DNA from: Gammaproteobacteria bacterium
GTDB taxonomy: Bacteria > Pseudomonadota > Gammaproteobacteria > Steroidobacterales > Steroidobacteraceae
Assembly: GCA_003165495.1 (NCBI GenBank)
Contig: PMMB01000191.1
Coordinates: 8,730-15,512, forward strand
Direction: 5' to 3'
Length of the DNA stretch: 6,783 bases
Within the stretch, counting starts at the first letter, position 1. Each line of letters begins with the position of its first letter. Positions 5,216-6,783 of this stretch are shown piece by piece. Under the pieces are notes generated by a model that was not told the origin of the DNA, searched no databases, and saw nothing but the letters and a program-made list of their open reading frames with translations. The translations under genes were made by a program, and so were the position numbers.

Positions 5216-6783
5216 AGCGCGCACGCGACAGCGTGAGCGGCGCCAGCGCAGCGGTTTTGGCCGCCGCGGCCGTGGCGCTTCTCGCATCGCCGGGCAATGC
5301 AGCGAACAAGAATCCGCCGACCATCAAGGATCTCGACGCCCAGCAAGTCGAGGTCAACACCGATCCGCCGACAAACGTCGACGCCAACAAGACCATGGAC
5401 AGCTATAAGCGCTTTCTCGACTTGAATGCGGGCGATGCCGCGTTGCGTTCCGAAGCCCTGCGCCGCCTGGGCGATCTGAATCTCGAGAGCGCCGAATCCG
5501 AGCGCATCGAGCGCGAGCTCATTACCAACGAGGGTCTGCGCGCCACGGAAGCCATCCACCTGTACACCGCCTTGCTGAAGACGTATCCAAAGTTTGAGCG
5601 AGCCGACTCGGTACTGTACCAGCTGGCGCGCGCCTACGAGCTCAATGCGCAGCCCGAGAAGGCTCTGGCGTCCTTGGATCAGCTGGTGGCGACCTATCCC
5701 CGCAGCCATTACATCGACGAAGCGCAGTTCCGGCGCGGCGAATTGCTGTTCACGGACAAGGCGTACCCCAAGGCGCAGAGCGCATACGAAGCCGTCATCA
5801 AGATCGGCTCCTCATCCGCATACTATAACCAGAGTCTTTATAAGCATGGGTGGTCGCTGTTCAAGCAGGGCGAGAACGAGCGCAGCTTGGATTCCTTCGC
5901 GGGCGTGCTCGATTCAGTCCTGGTGTCGAAGCAGAGTTCATCCGAGTTGATCGAGCTTGAGACCTTGAGCCGGCCGAATCGCGAGTTGGTGGAGGACACC
6001 TTTCGGGTCATGAGTATCACGTTCTCCTATCTGGACGGCCCGAAGACGATCGACGACTTCGTGAAGCATCGCACGCCGCCGGGCCGGCTACCGCGGCCCT
6101 ACTCTTATCTGCTGTATGCGCGGTTGGGCGATCTCTACATAGAGAAGGAGCGCTACACGGACGCGGCCGACAGTTACCGCGCCTTCGTTTTACGAGACCG
6201 CAACAACGAAAAGGCGCCGCTGCTGGAGATGCAGGCGATCGAGGCCTATCAGAAAGGCGGCTTCCCGCAGCTCGTGCTGCAGGGCAAGAAAGAGTTCGTG
6301 GAAAACTACAGTTTCGGCACCGCGTATTGGCAGGGCCGAGAGCCCAAGAACGAGCCGAAGGTCGTGGCCGTCCTTAAGACCAACCTCAAGGATGTGGCGC
6401 AGTACTACCACGCTCAAGCACAGCGCAGTAAGAATGTGGCGGATTATCAGGAAGCGGCGAAGTGGTACCGCAGCTATCTCACGTCCTTTCCGGATGACCC
6501 GGATTCGGCCGTCACCATCTTCCTGCTCGCCGACACCTTGTTCGAGAGTAAGCAATATCTCGACGCCGCGAAGGAATACGAGAGCACGGCCTATCAATAC
6601 GGCAACCATGAGAAAGCCGCGGCGGCGGGTTATGCCGCGATCATCGCCTACGGTAAACAGGAAGAGACGCTGAGCGGCGAGGCGAAAGCGGCTGTCCATA
6701 GCCGCAGTTTGGAAAGTTCGCTGAAATTCGCGCAGACCTTTCCCTCTCATCCGGAAAGTGCGCAAGTGCTGACGCGGGCCGCC
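5212..6783 (+). CDS. Second exported tetratricopeptide-repeat protein, C-terminus outside window
   Basis: The ATG at 5212 overlaps the upstream TGA (ATGA) and the frame is open to the window end, giving 524 visible residues with no stop. Residues 1-30 are a Sec signal (MKRAR start, Ala/Leu-rich core 12-25, cleavage after GNA at 28-30). A low-complexity linker to about 60 precedes the repeats. TPR units are clear at about 113-160, 163-197 and 204-237. Their style is like YbgF/CpoB, BamD and other envelope TPR proteins, with linkers such as LKTYPKFERADSVLYQLARA and ATYPRSHYIDEAQFRRGELL. More occur at 296-330, 335-365 and 410-480 (YLTSFPDDPDSAVTIFLLAD). The visible part has no cysteine. Length and repeat style recall the large TPR proteins of Myxococcus Agl/Glt gliding loci and related ExbB/ExbD-associated gammaproteobacterial operons, but I would not assign a symbol. 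A weak GAAGG at 5197-5201 and the overlap suggest coupled translation. It probably acts with the upstream TPR protein. Confidence 0.88.
   Translation, partial: MKRARDSVSGASAAVLAAAAVALLASPGNAANKNPPTIKDLDAQQVEVNTDPPTNVDANKTMDSYKRFLDLNAGDAALRSEALRRLGDLNLESAESERIERELITNEGLRATEAIHLYTALLKTYPKFERADSVLYQLARAYELNAQPEKALASLDQLVATYPRSHYIDEAQFRRGELLFTDKAYPKAQSAYEAVIKIGSSSAYYNQSLYKHGWSLFKQGENERSLDSFAGVLDSVLVSKQSSSELIELETLSRPNRELVEDTFRVMSITFSYLDGPKTIDDFVKHRTPPGRLPRPYSYLLYARLGDLYIEKERYTDAADSYRAFVLRDRNNEKAPLLEMQAIEAYQKGGFPQLVLQGKKEFVENYSFGTAYWQGREPKNEPKVVAVLKTNLKDVAQYYHAQAQRSKNVADYQEAAKWYRSYLTSFPDDPDSAVTIFLLADTLFESKQYLDAAKEYESTAYQYGNHEKAAAAGYAAIIAYGKQEETLSGEAKAAVHSRSLESSLKFAQTFPSHPESAQVLTRAA

Overview
The window is about 6.8 kb of GC-rich DNA packed with genes on the + strand. 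Codon use, Sec and Tat signal peptides and the gene families point to a Gram-negative proteobacterium. A gammaproteobacterium of the Steroidobacter/Nevskia type is my best guess, but that rests on remembered gene neighbourhoods and not on any marker gene. I see no RNA gene, mobile element, CRISPR array or phage gene.

Layout: (1) 2-274 is the 3' end of an unrecognised gene. (2) 301-1905 encodes a Tat-exported protein of 534 residues resembling the DUF1501 family (alkaline-phosphatase/sulfatase-like fold). It lies 26 bp after gene 1, with a good ribosome binding site. (3) After a 93-bp gap with a plausible promoter (TTGACA, 18 bp, extended -10), 1999-2556 encodes a TlpA/redoxin-type thioredoxin-fold protein. 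Its CxxC active site has become Ala-Gly-Asp-Ser and the whole protein contains no cysteine. (4) After a 184-bp gap, 2741-3313 encodes a small exported protein with a perfect heptad coiled coil followed by a beta-rich domain. (5) 3317-5215, 3 bp downstream, encodes an exported TPR protein with a C-terminal coiled coil. (6) 5212 to the window end encodes a second exported TPR protein. It overlaps gene 5 by ATGA and runs off the edge, with 524 residues visible.

Genes 4-6 look like one translationally coupled operon, and gene 3 probably belongs to the same functional unit. Every product carries an export signal, so the module acts in the periplasm or at the outer membrane. The exported TPR proteins recall those of Tol/ExbB-linked envelope machines such as the Myxococcus gliding (Agl/Glt) apparatus. 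If that is right, ExbB/TolQ, ExbD/TolR and TonB/AgmX-like genes should lie just beyond 6783. This is inference and cannot be seen here.

The most notable observations are the catalytically dead thioredoxin fold, the complete absence of cysteine from the visible mature products of genes 3-6 (although gene 2 has five), an in-frame A_AAA_AAC slippery heptamer in an A8 run inside gene 5, and an odd leader before gene 4 whose strong Shine-Dalgarno sequence is too far from the only usable start.
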